Assembly (NCBI RefSeq): GCF_900188275.1
Contig: NZ_FZNY01000007.1
Coordinates: 124,001 to 188,000 of the forward strand
Reading direction: 5' to 3'
Length of the DNA stretch: 64,000 nucleotides
DNA from: Dokdonia pacifica
GTDB lineage: Bacteria; Bacteroidota; Bacteroidia; Flavobacteriales; Flavobacteriaceae
The position numbers and the translations under genes were made by a program. The notes below the pieces were generated by a model. That model made no database searches. It was not told where the DNA came from and was given only the letters and a program-made list of their open reading frames with translations. Shown piece after piece: positions 8,722-17,739 of this stretch. Position 1 is the stretch's first letter. Each line of letters opens with the position of its first letter.

Positions 8722-9561
8722 TTAATAGCCTGCAAAATTAAAGTTTAATAAGCATTTCTGATACGCGTATAATTGAGGGAAATGAGTCGCAAAATCTTTT
8801 GGCGATTCAATAAAATACTCGGCTAGCACTGCCATAAACTCAAATTCATTTGTAAAAGCATACGCTCTGAAATATTTTACTTCATCTAGTTTATCTTTAA
8901 GATCTTGATCAGTAAGTCGTCTTAGGATTTTTTGAAACTGACGCTCAAATCGTAACGCATCTACATCACTACTTTGTTTTGCACCTAATTGTAATGCATG
9001 CATAAACTCATGTATTCCTAAATTAAGATTATCATCAGTTATACGGTATCCTTCTTCAAAATCTTCCCATGATAGTACAAGTGCTTTTTCTCTAGGATTG
9101 AACTCTCCTTTATGATACTCTCCATTCATACTACTATAGAAAGCTTTTGGATAAATTAAGATATAATCAATTAGTTTATATTTATAATTTTTCCTTCCAA
9201 AAGTAAGCATACAACCTACTGCAGAAATAAGTACAATCATACGATCTGTAACCTCTAGATCATCTCTTCCTACGAACTCTTTGTCCTTTATAAAGCTAGC
9301 AATTCTATGTTCAAAACGTCGTTTTTCTTTAGAAGTTAGTAAGGTATAAAAGTGAAACTCATTAGAAAGAATTTTTTTTTGCTTTCGCGAAAGCGTTCTA
9401 AAAATGATGATATCTCTATAGATTAAACGGTCATATTTTTTGGCATACCAATTTTCATAAATCCGAAAGAATATATAAAGAAACCATAGAATTAAAAATC
9501 CTATTAAATATGGTATTATCCAATCGTATTCTTCAACATATCCTTGAGTAATTATAAGCAT
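8722..9561 (-). CDS. mtfA: MtfA-like zinc peptidase with N-terminal membrane anchor
   Basis: A TM segment (residues ~15-33) precedes an MtfA/M90-type gluzincin domain: HEFMHALQ supplies the HExxH zinc site (near residue 183) and EFEFMAVLAEYFIESP supplies the downstream Glu. In enterobacteria MtfA is a Mlc-interacting peptidase; Bacteroidetes relatives are membrane-anchored and of unknown role. A palindrome copy lies inside the gene and encodes LSRK at residues 57-60, right after the membrane segment. The gene lies 26 bases downstream of a CarD-like-domain gene. Confidence 0.8.
   Translation of the reverse strand: MLIITQGYVEEYDWIIPYLIGFLILWFLYIFFRIYENWYAKKYDRLIYRDIIIFRTLSRKQKKILSNEFHFYTLLTSKEKRRFEHRIASFIKDKEFVGRDDLEVTDRMIVLISAVGCMLTFGRKNYKYKLIDYILIYPKAFYSSMNGEYHKGEFNPREKALVLSWEDFEEGYRITDDNLNLGIHEFMHALQLGAKQSSDVDALRFERQFQKILRRLTDQDLKDKLDEVKYFRAYAFTNEFEFMAVLAEYFIESPKDFATHFPQLYAYQKCLLNFNFAGY
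9381..9395. repeat. Dispersed palindrome core inside the mtfA-like gene, copy 2
   Basis: GCTTTCGCGAAAGC is embedded in coding sequence and read on the minus strand as Leu-Ser-Arg-Lys. The same frame is used in the copy inside the anti-sigma gene at 18278. Confidence 0.85.
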
Positions 9562-9587
9562 ACCATAACAACGTAAAAAAACATTAT

Positions 9588-10121
9588 CTATTTTTTAGAG
9601 CTCTCTCCTTTAAAATTCTGAGTCGTATTTTTAAAGAGAACATTAAACGTTGTTAAGCTTCCATAAATTCTTGTGATATACTGTTGTAAATCTATTTTAT
9701 CTTGGTCATCAAGTGTTTTACTAGAATTAATTTTTTGTTCCATAACACGTATACGGTCTCGTACCATAACAATTTTATGAAAAAATGTATCTATAGGAAT
9801 TTCTTTAGAACTTAGATTTGTATCCTTCGGATTTAATATCATAGTTCCACCTTTCCATTTATCTGCAATAGGTACTACTTCTGAGATATCACTATAGCGT
9901 TTAAGCATTTCTCTTAAACTTTTTTCTACTTCATACAGACTTACAGTATCTACCTCATCTTCTACAGCCTCAATAACTTCAAACGTATCATCTATCGTGA
10001 TGGTTTCTAAACCGTCTTTTATAAAAGTAACCCAATACAATTCTGAGGTTACATTGGTTACTACACCTACTCCATGAGTTGGATGATCTATTCTAGATCC
10101 TATTCCTAAAATTTTTTGCAT
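9588..10121 (-). CDS. Hypothetical protein with CarD/KOW-like N-terminal domain, 177 aa
   Basis: The first ~50 residues (IGSRIDHPTHGVGVVTNVTSELYWVTFIKDG) look like a small Tudor/KOW/CarD-type beta-barrel, the GxRVxHxxxGxGxV pattern also seen at UvrD C-termini. The rest is helical and ends in a predicted coiled segment (IRVMEQKINSSKTLDDQDKID). This family is conserved in Bacteroidetes without a known role. It begins on the base directly after the stop codon of the upstream O-antigen-ligase-like gene, so translation is probably coupled. Confidence 0.6.
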   Translation of the reverse strand: MQKILGIGSRIDHPTHGVGVVTNVTSELYWVTFIKDGLETITIDDTFEVIEAVEDEVDTVSLYEVEKSLREMLKRYSDISEVVPIADKWKGGTMILNPKDTNLSSKEIPIDTFFHKIVMVRDRIRVMEQKINSSKTLDDQDKIDLQQYITRIYGSLTTFNVLFKNTTQNFKGESSKK

Positions 10122-12491
10122 TTATTCAAATTTACTATCACTTAGCTTTAATGCTAATTTGTATCCTAATTCTTTACTTCGCTTATAATCTTTAGCGGCT
10201 TTGCTTTTCTCTCCTAATCTCTCATAAGCAAGTCCCCTATTATACTCAGCTCTACCATCTTTATATTTTTTTGAGTCTATGACCTTCGTAAGATGTTTTA
10301 CGGTAGCTTCGTATTCTTTTAGTTTTATTTCTATAATTCCTAGGTTAAGGAGCGTGGGATTATTAGAAGGGGTTACTTCTAATATTTTCAAGAATTCAGT
10401 TTTTGCTTCGGCATATTTTTTTTGCTCTATAAATTCAAAAGCTTTTGCATACCAATCTTTTATGTCTGAAGCACTATTTTTTACAGTAAACTTTTCTTTA
10501 TGTTTAATTAATTCTTCATCATTTGGATTTTTCTCTAATGCTTCATCTATTATAGCAATAGCTCGATCAGCATCTTTATAAAACTCCATGATTCGCTCAC
10601 TCTTAAGTTGCCACTGACTAATATCGTTAGGGTTGCGTTTTAGAAATGTATCGATTGTATTAAAATACTTTATTGTATCTCCTTTTGCTCTATATGCATT
10701 TAGTAAGATGACATAATTATTTTTTATAGCAGGATATTTTTCAAAACCCTGTTTTGCATAAAAAATAGCACTATCATGATTAATTTTGCGTTGTCCATAA
10801 ATAATCCCTTTAAGCATTTTGGATTCATAATGATTGGGAGCTTGCTCGATAGATTTATCGAGATGATATAATGCTTTATCAAGCCTTCCTTCACTCATAG
10901 CATACATTCCCTTTACATGTTCATTAGGTCTACCTACTCCTGCTATATTAAAAAACCCTGAAAGATCATTTGCTATTTTATTATAAGAAAGTACATACTT
11001 ATCTTTCATGAGATTTTTACCCGATGTATCTGCTAGCACATAATTTTGCGTTACATACGATTGATATTTCATAAAAGAAATAACAGAAGCACTTAACGCA
11101 AAAATTCCTATTATAATTATTGTTGGCATCCCAACAGACACTTTTTTAGCATCATCTTTCTTATATGTACTATAAAAGAAAGCTAAAATTAAAGAAGCTA
11201 ACACTACAAAATGTCCTTGTATAGGAGTTCTCTCTAATGGAAAGTTAATCAAAGCATCAAAACCATAGGCTAATAAAGAAAGAGTGATAACTGCATATAT
11301 CCATCTATCATCATGATGTTGATGTTTAAAAAATAGCTTTAGAATAGAGAATATAAGTACAATAAAAACAAGTAAATATGTAATAAACCCAACGATTCCT
11401 ACTTCTGCAAGAATTTGTATAAAATCATTATGAACACGTAATGGATATATAAATTTATCTCGTTTTGCACTTGCAAAGTATTTATCTTTATTAGCAAGTT
11501 TCCAGTTTCCTAATCCTAACCCTAGGATAGGATTCGCTTTAAAATCATCAAAAGCCATTTCATAATATATAGCTCGTCCACTGCCATAACTTACAACACT
11601 TTTATTCGTATTACTGGTATCAGTAATAATAGATGGAGCAAATAACAATTCTTGAAATGTATTAGGCCTAGATGGATCTATCCTATTAATATTTGTTGCA
11701 AAAAGATAAGACACTATAAAGATTCCAATGAGAGGAAGTATTATCTTTTTAGAAGAAATAACCATTGATTTCTTAAAGAAATTATCGTAAAGAAAATATA
11801 ATAAGAAAATAGTCATATAAATTATAGTTCCTAAAACTGCAGTTCTAGCACCTATAAATAATAACGAAGTAATTCCTAAAAACAAACTTAAAAAACTTAC
11901 TACTTTCCATCTTCCAGTATGTTTTAGAAGTCCCCACAATACAAAAGGAAGTTGTATGGCTAATGAGGCAGCAGTAGCATTTTGAGTTCCAAAAGTATCT
12001 AATGCAGTATCCTTTAATAACAATGCATTCCTAAAAGTATCACTATCTAAAAAGACCCAAATTACTTGGATTGCTATATAAATTATTAATATATGAGATA
12101 CCTTAACAATATATTCAAACAATGCTTTGGGTGCTACTTTCAAAATCAAAAAGAGATTCATAACAGCAATAAGAGCTATCGCTATTCTTGCTAAATCTTT
12201 AAGTGCTTCTGAGACATTAAAAGCTCCAAACATAGAAACACCACCTAGTAGAAAGAAGAGGATATAGCTTCCAAAAAATAAAAATACCTGTCGTTGTTTT
12301 CTAAAAAAAGCGATCTCTTTTCTATTTGCATAGATATAAAAAAGACTCAGCAAATTAATTACTGAAAAATAAAACCATTGAGAGCCAATTGGATCTACGG
12401 CTTTAAACCTTGGCACTACGCCAATGATAAGATATAATAAGACTAATACTTTTGGAATGAGAAGGTCTAATTTTGGCTCATTTTTCCCCAC
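10122..12491 (-). CDS. O-antigen ligase-like membrane protein with C-terminal TPR repeats
   Basis: A 789-residue protein. The first ~460 residues hold about 12 hydrophobic segments and the Wzy/WaaL signature, including LGLGLGNWKLANKD and VHNDFIQILAEVGIVGF, as in O-antigen ligases and polymerases. The last ~300 residues are tetratricopeptide repeats (for example GRLDKALYHLDKSIEQAPNH, ADRAIAIIDEALEKNPND). This fusion is frequent in Bacteroidetes and may join or polymerise surface glycans, or act in protein O-glycosylation; the substrate cannot be told. A divergent control region separates it from the DUF4331 gene at 12669. Confidence 0.8.
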   Translation of the reverse strand: MGKNEPKLDLLIPKVLVLLYLIIGVVPRFKAVDPIGSQWFYFSVINLLSLFYIYANRKEIAFFRKQRQVFLFFGSYILFFLLGGVSMFGAFNVSEALKDLARIAIALIAVMNLFLILKVAPKALFEYIVKVSHILIIYIAIQVIWVFLDSDTFRNALLLKDTALDTFGTQNATAASLAIQLPFVLWGLLKHTGRWKVVSFLSLFLGITSLLFIGARTAVLGTIIYMTIFLLYFLYDNFFKKSMVISSKKIILPLIGIFIVSYLFATNINRIDPSRPNTFQELLFAPSIITDTSNTNKSVVSYGSGRAIYYEMAFDDFKANPILGLGLGNWKLANKDKYFASAKRDKFIYPLRVHNDFIQILAEVGIVGFITYLLVFIVLIFSILKLFFKHQHHDDRWIYAVITLSLLAYGFDALINFPLERTPIQGHFVVLASLILAFFYSTYKKDDAKKVSVGMPTIIIIGIFALSASVISFMKYQSYVTQNYVLADTSGKNLMKDKYVLSYNKIANDLSGFFNIAGVGRPNEHVKGMYAMSEGRLDKALYHLDKSIEQAPNHYESKMLKGIIYGQRKINHDSAIFYAKQGFEKYPAIKNNYVILLNAYRAKGDTIKYFNTIDTFLKRNPNDISQWQLKSERIMEFYKDADRAIAIIDEALEKNPNDEELIKHKEKFTVKNSASDIKDWYAKAFEFIEQKKYAEAKTEFLKILEVTPSNNPTLLNLGIIEIKLKEYEATVKHLTKVIDSKKYKDGRAEYNRGLAYERLGEKSKAAKDYKRSKELGYKLALKLSDSKFE

Positions 12492-12668
12492 AATAATATG
12501 TTTTTGATAGTGAACTAAATTAGGTCTTTTCTTTCAAAAATGAAATATAAAATACAAGTAAGAAAAGAGCATCTCATTTTCTTGTTATGAAAACTTTAAC
12601 ATTTCATTGAAAACCGCCTTCAATACATCTTCGTAAGTCTCGGCGTAAAACATTTTAAAACAACTATT

Positions 12669-13346
12669 ATGAAAAAAACAAGTTTATTAATTTTAGGCGG
12701 TTGCATGGCACTGGCACTTACTTTTGGTTTGGTCGCTGCAGACCATGTTGACGCACCCGATGTAGCTGGAACTACAGCAGACATTACAGATTTTTATGCC
12801 TTTGAAGGTGCTACACAAGATAATACCGTATTTGTAGCTAATGTTCAAGGACTTCTTCCTCCAGGAAGTACAGCGCAATTTGATGAAAATGTGCTTGTCG
12901 AAATTAACATTGACAATGATGGTGATCTTGTAGAAGATCTTATTATTCAGGCAATTCCAAGAGATGGAGTGATGTATTTCTTCGGACCTTACACTCCTAA
13001 TACTACTGGTCTTAACAGTACTATTAATGAAGACACTCAATTTACTGGTCAAGTAGATATCTCAACAGGAACTGCTGCCACTACTGCTACAGAAAATGGC
13101 ATCTCATACTTTGCAGGATTACGTGAAGACCCTTTCTTCTTTGATTTTAACCAATTCAATGCAGTTGTAGGCGGAATGGCTCCAGAAGGATTTAACAATC
13201 CAGGAAATGATGACTTTGATGGAACGAATATATTATCCATTGTAGTAGAAGTCCCTAATACACTTTTAGGAAACACATTCCCACATCCAGCTGGAACAGG
13301 AGTCGAAGTATTTAATGCTTGGATAGAAGCAAAAAGAAAACAATAA
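12669..13346 (+). CDS. DUF4331 family secreted protein, 225 aa
   Basis: A signal peptide (LLILGGCMALALTFGLVAA) is followed by DHVDAPDVAGTTADITDFYAF, the hallmark start of DUF4331 proteins, with later GTNILSIVVEVP and a closing AWIEAKRKQ. The Cys in the signal region is followed by a long hydrophobic run, so a lipoprotein is less likely than a cleaved or anchored export signal. Function unknown. It is 21 bases upstream of a second, lipoprotein-type relative, and both are followed by a strong terminator. Confidence 0.8.
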   Translation: MKKTSLLILGGCMALALTFGLVAADHVDAPDVAGTTADITDFYAFEGATQDNTVFVANVQGLLPPGSTAQFDENVLVEINIDNDGDLVEDLIIQAIPRDGVMYFFGPYTPNTTGLNSTINEDTQFTGQVDISTGTAATTATENGISYFAGLREDPFFFDFNQFNAVVGGMAPEGFNNPGNDDFDGTNILSIVVEVPNTLLGNTFPHPAGTGVEVFNAWIEAKRKQ

Positions 13347-13367
13347 TCAATTTATAAAAAACATATT

Positions 13368-14000
13368 ATGAAACTTATTAATTTAAAAACACTATTTATA
13401 CTATTAGCCCTCGTCGGATTTATGAGCTGTAGCAATGACGATGATGCCACAATTACACCGGATGATATGATGATGGATGATGATGGAGGTATGGTGGTTG
13501 ATTTCTCTGGAACCTTTGTACAAGAAGATCAGATGGGACGTCCAGGAATCAATACTGTATTAAGTCCTGACAACACCACAGAAAATGCATTCAATGTAAC
13601 CATCCCTTCAGAACAAGGAGCTGCATTTCAGTCTACATTTTTACAACGCGCTGTAGACTTACATGCTGCTTTTGGAGTAGAATATGAAACGAATATTCTA
13701 GGTCTTGATGCACCAACGCTTACTACTATTTTAGCATCAGATGTATTACAAGTAGCGCCCAATGCACCTACATCTTATTTTGACGGGACGAATGTCTTAA
13801 CTGGACGTACGCTTACAGATGATGTCATTGACATTTCTCTTATCCTATTTTTTGGAGGTCAAAATGGAGATCGCTTTAATGGACAAGACTTAGATGGCGA
13901 CGGAACTCCTGATCTTCCTATTCTGGTTACAGATGGGGTGAGTGCTGCTGGAGAAACCCCATCTAGTTCATTTCCTTACCTAGAGGCACCTCACAACTAA
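13368..14000 (+). CDS. Lipoprotein, DUF4331 partner, 210 aa
   Basis: A lipoprotein signal peptide (ALVGFMSCSNDDD) is followed by an acidic, Met/Asp-rich linker of the kind that keeps flavobacterial lipoproteins exposed on the surface. The mature part (GRPGINTVLSPDNTTENAFN, then DVIDISLILFFGGQNGDRF) matches the C-terminal portion of DUF4331 proteins, so this gene and its neighbour look like two related or complementary halves of the same family. Function unknown. Confidence 0.7.
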   Translation: MKLINLKTLFILLALVGFMSCSNDDDATITPDDMMMDDDGGMVVDFSGTFVQEDQMGRPGINTVLSPDNTTENAFNVTIPSEQGAAFQSTFLQRAVDLHAAFGVEYETNILGLDAPTLTTILASDVLQVAPNAPTSYFDGTNVLTGRTLTDDVIDISLILFFGGQNGDRFNGQDLDGDGTPDLPILVTDGVSAAGETPSSSFPYLEAPHN

Positions 14001-14011
14001 AAGCCTCTTTT

Positions 14012-14046
14012 AAAAGGAGTTTGCCACATATGCAAACTCCTTTTAA
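14012..14046 (+). terminator. Terminator after the DUF4331 pair
   Basis: A perfect 13-base-pair stem (AAAAGGAGTTTGC / GCAAACTCCTTTT) with a seven-base loop ends in Ts, 12 bases after the lipoprotein stop. It may only partly stop transcription into the TPR lipoprotein gene 46 bases further on. Confidence 0.75.
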
Positions 14047-14089
14047 AACAACATTTTAACAAACCAAGTAACATCAAAACAAACACATC

Positions 14090-15367
14090 ATGAAATCAAT
14101 ATATCTAATACTTTGTATTTGTTTCCTATTTTCATGTCAAGAAGAACAAATCACAAACCCAGAAGACTATAACCATTACTTACAGGAAGAAAACACACAA
14201 AATAAAGAGCTAGCATTACAACACTTACAATTTTGGAATACTAGAATCAAACAAGATAGTATTCAAATCATAGCACTAGGAAAAAGTGCGCAAGTATACA
14301 CAACGCTATTTGAGACCAATGGATCTATTGAATCTCTTAAAAATGCAGAAATAGCATTACAAAAAGCAGCAAATAATGCTCATATTGCTAAAGATGTATA
14401 TTTAAGAGCACTCGCTAAGAACCTCATCTCACAGCATAGATTTAAAGAAGCTGCCAAAGCATTACAAAAAGCTCAATTCTTTTCTCCTAACAAACCAGAG
14501 ACTCATTATATGCAATTTGATGTCGCTATGGAGCTTGGCAACTATAAAGCAGCAGAAACTTATTTACACTTAATCACAGATTTTTCAGATTTTAATTACC
14601 TAATTCGCCTTGCAAAATGGAAAGATTACATAGGTGACCTAGACGCTACCATTCATTATATGGAACGTGCAGAAAGCATTGCAGATTACAGCAATAATGA
14701 GACATTAAAGTTGTGGACCTATACAAATCTTGGTGATTATTATGGACATGCAGGACGTATTAAAGATGCTTATACCTATTACTTAAAATCTTTATCTATA
14801 GATTCAGGTAACGCTTACGCGAAAAAAGGGATCGCATGGATCACTTATTCTCATGAAAAAAATCCAACGGAAGCTCTCCGTATTCTCAATATTATCCAAA
14901 ATCAACATCAAAGCCCAGACTATTACCTATTAAAAGCTGAAATAGCCGAATATCAAAACGATCTAACCGCCAAAGGTGAATACCTCAGCCAGTATTTTGA
15001 AGAAATCAAAAAACCTGAATATGGAGATATGTATAATACACATACCGCAGAGATTCTTGCACAAGAAAAAAACTCCTATGAAAAAGCATTAGCTATCGCA
15101 CAAAAAGAAGTTAAGAATAGACCTACACCGCTATCTTATGATTTACTAGCCTATGTATACTATCAAAAAGGGGATTATAAAAAAGCGCTTGATATTGCAA
15201 ACACCCATGTTGCAAATCAAACTTTTGAACCTGTAGCTCAATATCACCTCGCAGAGATCTATAAAGCCAATAAACTTTATTACAAAGTCGCATCTATAAA
15301 AAAAGAATTAGCAGATGCAAGTTATGAATTAGGCCCATTAACTACTACTGTGGTTAAAAAATTATAA
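14090..15367 (+). CDS. TPR-repeat lipoprotein, 425 aa
   Basis: A short lipoprotein signal (ILCICFLFSCQEEQ, lipidated Cys at residue 16) precedes a run of tetratricopeptide repeats through most of the protein (AAKALQKAQFFSPNKPETHY, YAYLKSL-type helices, SYDLLAYVYYQKGDYKKALDIA). It probably acts as a periplasm- or surface-facing scaffold. Its position directly after the DUF4331 pair and the gap before the convergent terminator suggest it belongs functionally with that pair, but nothing in the sequence shows how. Confidence 0.8.
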   Translation: MKSIYLILCICFLFSCQEEQITNPEDYNHYLQEENTQNKELALQHLQFWNTRIKQDSIQIIALGKSAQVYTTLFETNGSIESLKNAEIALQKAANNAHIAKDVYLRALAKNLISQHRFKEAAKALQKAQFFSPNKPETHYMQFDVAMELGNYKAAETYLHLITDFSDFNYLIRLAKWKDYIGDLDATIHYMERAESIADYSNNETLKLWTYTNLGDYYGHAGRIKDAYTYYLKSLSIDSGNAYAKKGIAWITYSHEKNPTEALRILNIIQNQHQSPDYYLLKAEIAEYQNDLTAKGEYLSQYFEEIKKPEYGDMYNTHTAEILAQEKNSYEKALAIAQKEVKNRPTPLSYDLLAYVYYQKGDYKKALDIANTHVANQTFEPVAQYHLAEIYKANKLYYKVASIKKELADASYELGPLTTTVVKKL

Positions 15368-15401
15368 ACCCACAAGTTTGATTTGATTTTTGGTTTTGTT
15401 T

Positions 15402-15440
15402 GACGTCCTATTCTGAGTAGTTTGGATAGGGCGTCTTTTT
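15402..15440. terminator. Terminator between convergent genes
   Basis: GACGTCCTAT and ATAGGGCGTC form a ten-base-pair stem (one G-U) followed by TTTTT on the plus strand. It lies between the TPR lipoprotein (+) and an AraC-type regulator (-). Confidence 0.75.
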
Positions 15441-15451
15441 ATAAAATAGAG

Positions 15452-16507
15452 TTAGTTATTTTTTAGCTTTCTAAATGAGGATGGTGTCATTCCTTCAAAT
15501 TTTTTAAAAGCACTATTAAAAGAAGACAAACTACTAAAACCTGTATCAAATGCAATAGATGAAATTGTATATTGCAACTTAGTCACATCAAGTAAGGCTA
15601 CTTTTGCATCTTGCACTCGATAATAATTTATAAAATCATTAAAATTATAACCAGATTCCTGGTTAATAATTTTTGAAGTTTTCTGAGCACTAACTCCTAT
15701 TAGTTTACCTAAACTCGAAAGAGAAATATCAGATTCTAGATATAATTTTTGATTTAGAATAATTTGTTTCACTTTAGTAAACAATAATGTGTGATCATTT
15801 TCTTTAAATACGCCTCCATCAATATCGGTGATTTTTAAATCATATGCTTTGTAGCTCAAAAAATAAATAACCACAGAATATACAATGGGTCCCACTATGT
15901 ATGGAATGGTATCTTCAATAATATTTAGAACATAAGAAAACCAGATAATAATAAAACCAATTAAAAGTATATACAACCATTCAAAAATCACTTTTGATGT
16001 TTTTATATGAAGTCTATCTGCATACCTTTTTTTTGCTTTTTTCATTAATCTTCCTGAAATAAAAATATACCCTATGAAATGCAGATAAATAAAGAGAAGT
16101 GTGCTACCAAATATGACAATAGCTAGTTTATCATGTGCATCAAACCAGTTTTTTGAGATAAAAAAACTCATTCCAAACACAATAGTAAATGGAATAAGTT
16201 CTACATAATAATGAGCAGGCAATTTAAAATCATATTGCGTCATTCCTAAAACATACCATCGCAATAGAGGTCCTATAAGAAGTAAGAAAGCTAATCCTGC
16301 AAATATAAATAAGGGTTCTAATTCATGTCCAAAATTAAGCATCACAGATTTCCCTATTCTGAATGCCATACATATTAAAATGAGTCCTAATAAAAGATTA
16401 GGTAGTGTTTTTTTCTTTTTGATTACACATAAGTAAATAGCAAATAAAATCCCATGCAGAAGTCCTGCACTACTTATGACAATTAAAAGAATATCTAAAA
16501 AACTCAA
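15452..16507 (-). CDS. Membrane-anchored AraC-family regulator, 351 aa
   Basis: It has about seven hydrophobic segments in residues 1-225 and a C-terminal AraC domain with two HTHs (SLGKLIGVSAQKTSKIINQE and TISSIAFDTGFSSLSSFNSAF, ending GMTPSSFRKL). It has the same architecture as 5562-6686 but is clearly diverged. It lies upstream of nothing on its own strand within the window and 34 bases downstream of the DJ-1/PfpI gene, with which it may be co-transcribed. Confidence 0.85.
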   Translation of the reverse strand: MSFLDILLIVISSAGLLHGILFAIYLCVIKKKKTLPNLLLGLILICMAFRIGKSVMLNFGHELEPLFIFAGLAFLLLIGPLLRWYVLGMTQYDFKLPAHYYVELIPFTIVFGMSFFISKNWFDAHDKLAIVIFGSTLLFIYLHFIGYIFISGRLMKKAKKRYADRLHIKTSKVIFEWLYILLIGFIIIWFSYVLNIIEDTIPYIVGPIVYSVVIYFLSYKAYDLKITDIDGGVFKENDHTLLFTKVKQIILNQKLYLESDISLSSLGKLIGVSAQKTSKIINQESGYNFNDFINYYRVQDAKVALLDVTKLQYTISSIAFDTGFSSLSSFNSAFKKFEGMTPSSFRKLKNN

Positions 16508-16541
16508 TGAAACATTTTTTTCAAATGTACTTATATTTCAA

Positions 16542-17651
16542 TTAGCTCGACACTTGCTTTTTAGCATATGACACTAAACCAATTATATCATAAAACTGTC
16601 CAATATCACCTTTCATGGCAGCTATAATACTATGAGAAGCAATGAGCACCCTATTTACTTCTTTATGTTCAGTGACCATCATTTTTTTGATCAACTCTCT
16701 AGCTTTTTGGGATCCTTGTTGATGATATACGGATAATATACGAACGGCATTTTCTTCTGCTGTAACTTCTCTATACTTAGGCGTATATCCCAACTGTTTG
16801 ATCATGGTCTCTGCAAGCTCCCAAGTAGACCAAGGATTTTGACCCGTAATCAAATTAGTATCATGACTAATTTTCTTTAAATACATCGTTCCTTCATTTA
16901 CGTGCGCTCCTTGCGCAGTTAATTTATCTTGTAATAAGAATGGAAATATGGCTTCGGCATCAGGAATAAGAAGTAACTCTTCTTCATTAGTAAAACCACT
17001 TACCATTTTATCCTCTAATAAAGGACGATTGTTATCTAATAACACATTCACCAATGCTGCAGGACCATGACATACCGCTCCTACTACTTTATTAGATTGA
17101 TAATACTCACGAACAATCGCTTGAATAGCCTTATTATCAGGAAAGTCAAACATGGCACCTTTTCCTCCTGCAAAAAATACCGCTTGATATTCACTAGGAT
17201 CGATATTTTCAACTGCAATTGTATGGCTTGTTTTATACTGAGCAATTGAATCATTTAAAAAAGCATAATCATAAGCGCCCATATCATCATCATCTATAAT
17301 CACGGGTGGTTTCCCTCCTAAGGGACTTGCAATATCTACTTCAAAACCATTAGCTTCAAATACATAATAGGCTCTGGCTAGTTCTGTCAATTCATATCCC
17401 GTTGATTTCTCACTAGCACCCATTTTATCTGTACTTGTGACAACAGCTAGTATTTTTCCTCGTTTCGTCACTTTATTTTCTGATAGATAGGGTAAATGCT
17501 GCGCTAAAGAATTTTCTAAGCCTATTTGTTTAGGTGGCAATAAACTTTTAAACCATAACCCAAAACAAAAAAGTATGACTAGTAAAGCAGAAAAAGTAAT
17601 TAATGACCATTTAAGGATGCGACGAATGCGACGTTTTTTAGACATAATCAT
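16542..17651 (-). CDS. DJ-1/PfpI family protein with N-terminal membrane anchor
   Basis: A 369-residue protein with an N-terminal anchor (basic stretch then ILKWSLITFSALLVILFCFGLWF) and a class I glutamine-amidotransferase-like DJ-1/PfpI domain at ~65-290. The nucleophile elbow GAVCHGPAAL places Cys194, and Glu87 in GYELTE is the usual partner of the reactive Cys, as in Hsp31-like chaperone/glyoxalase proteins. A C-terminal helical addition (~300-369) is unassigned. It probably handles reactive carbonyls or stress; substrate unknown. The ATG two codons downstream (MSKKRR) is an equally good start. Confidence 0.8.
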   Translation of the reverse strand: MIMSKKRRIRRILKWSLITFSALLVILFCFGLWFKSLLPPKQIGLENSLAQHLPYLSENKVTKRGKILAVVTSTDKMGASEKSTGYELTELARAYYVFEANGFEVDIASPLGGKPPVIIDDDDMGAYDYAFLNDSIAQYKTSHTIAVENIDPSEYQAVFFAGGKGAMFDFPDNKAIQAIVREYYQSNKVVGAVCHGPAALVNVLLDNNRPLLEDKMVSGFTNEEELLLIPDAEAIFPFLLQDKLTAQGAHVNEGTMYLKKISHDTNLITGQNPWSTWELAETMIKQLGYTPKYREVTAEENAVRILSVYHQQGSQKARELIKKMMVTEHKEVNRVLIASHSIIAAMKGDIGQFYDIIGLVSYAKKQVSS

Positions 17652-17739
17652 ATATTTTGATGATGCTAAATACGTGATAATACCCTATAAAGACTGACGA
17701 AATGATAATTCCGTCATAGTAAAATATGATTTTAATATA

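Noticed and set aside
14805-14830. Another palindrome copy in the TPR lipoprotein gene (ACGCTTACGCGAAAA)
   Set aside because: The two halves do not pair and the similarity is limited to a few bases.
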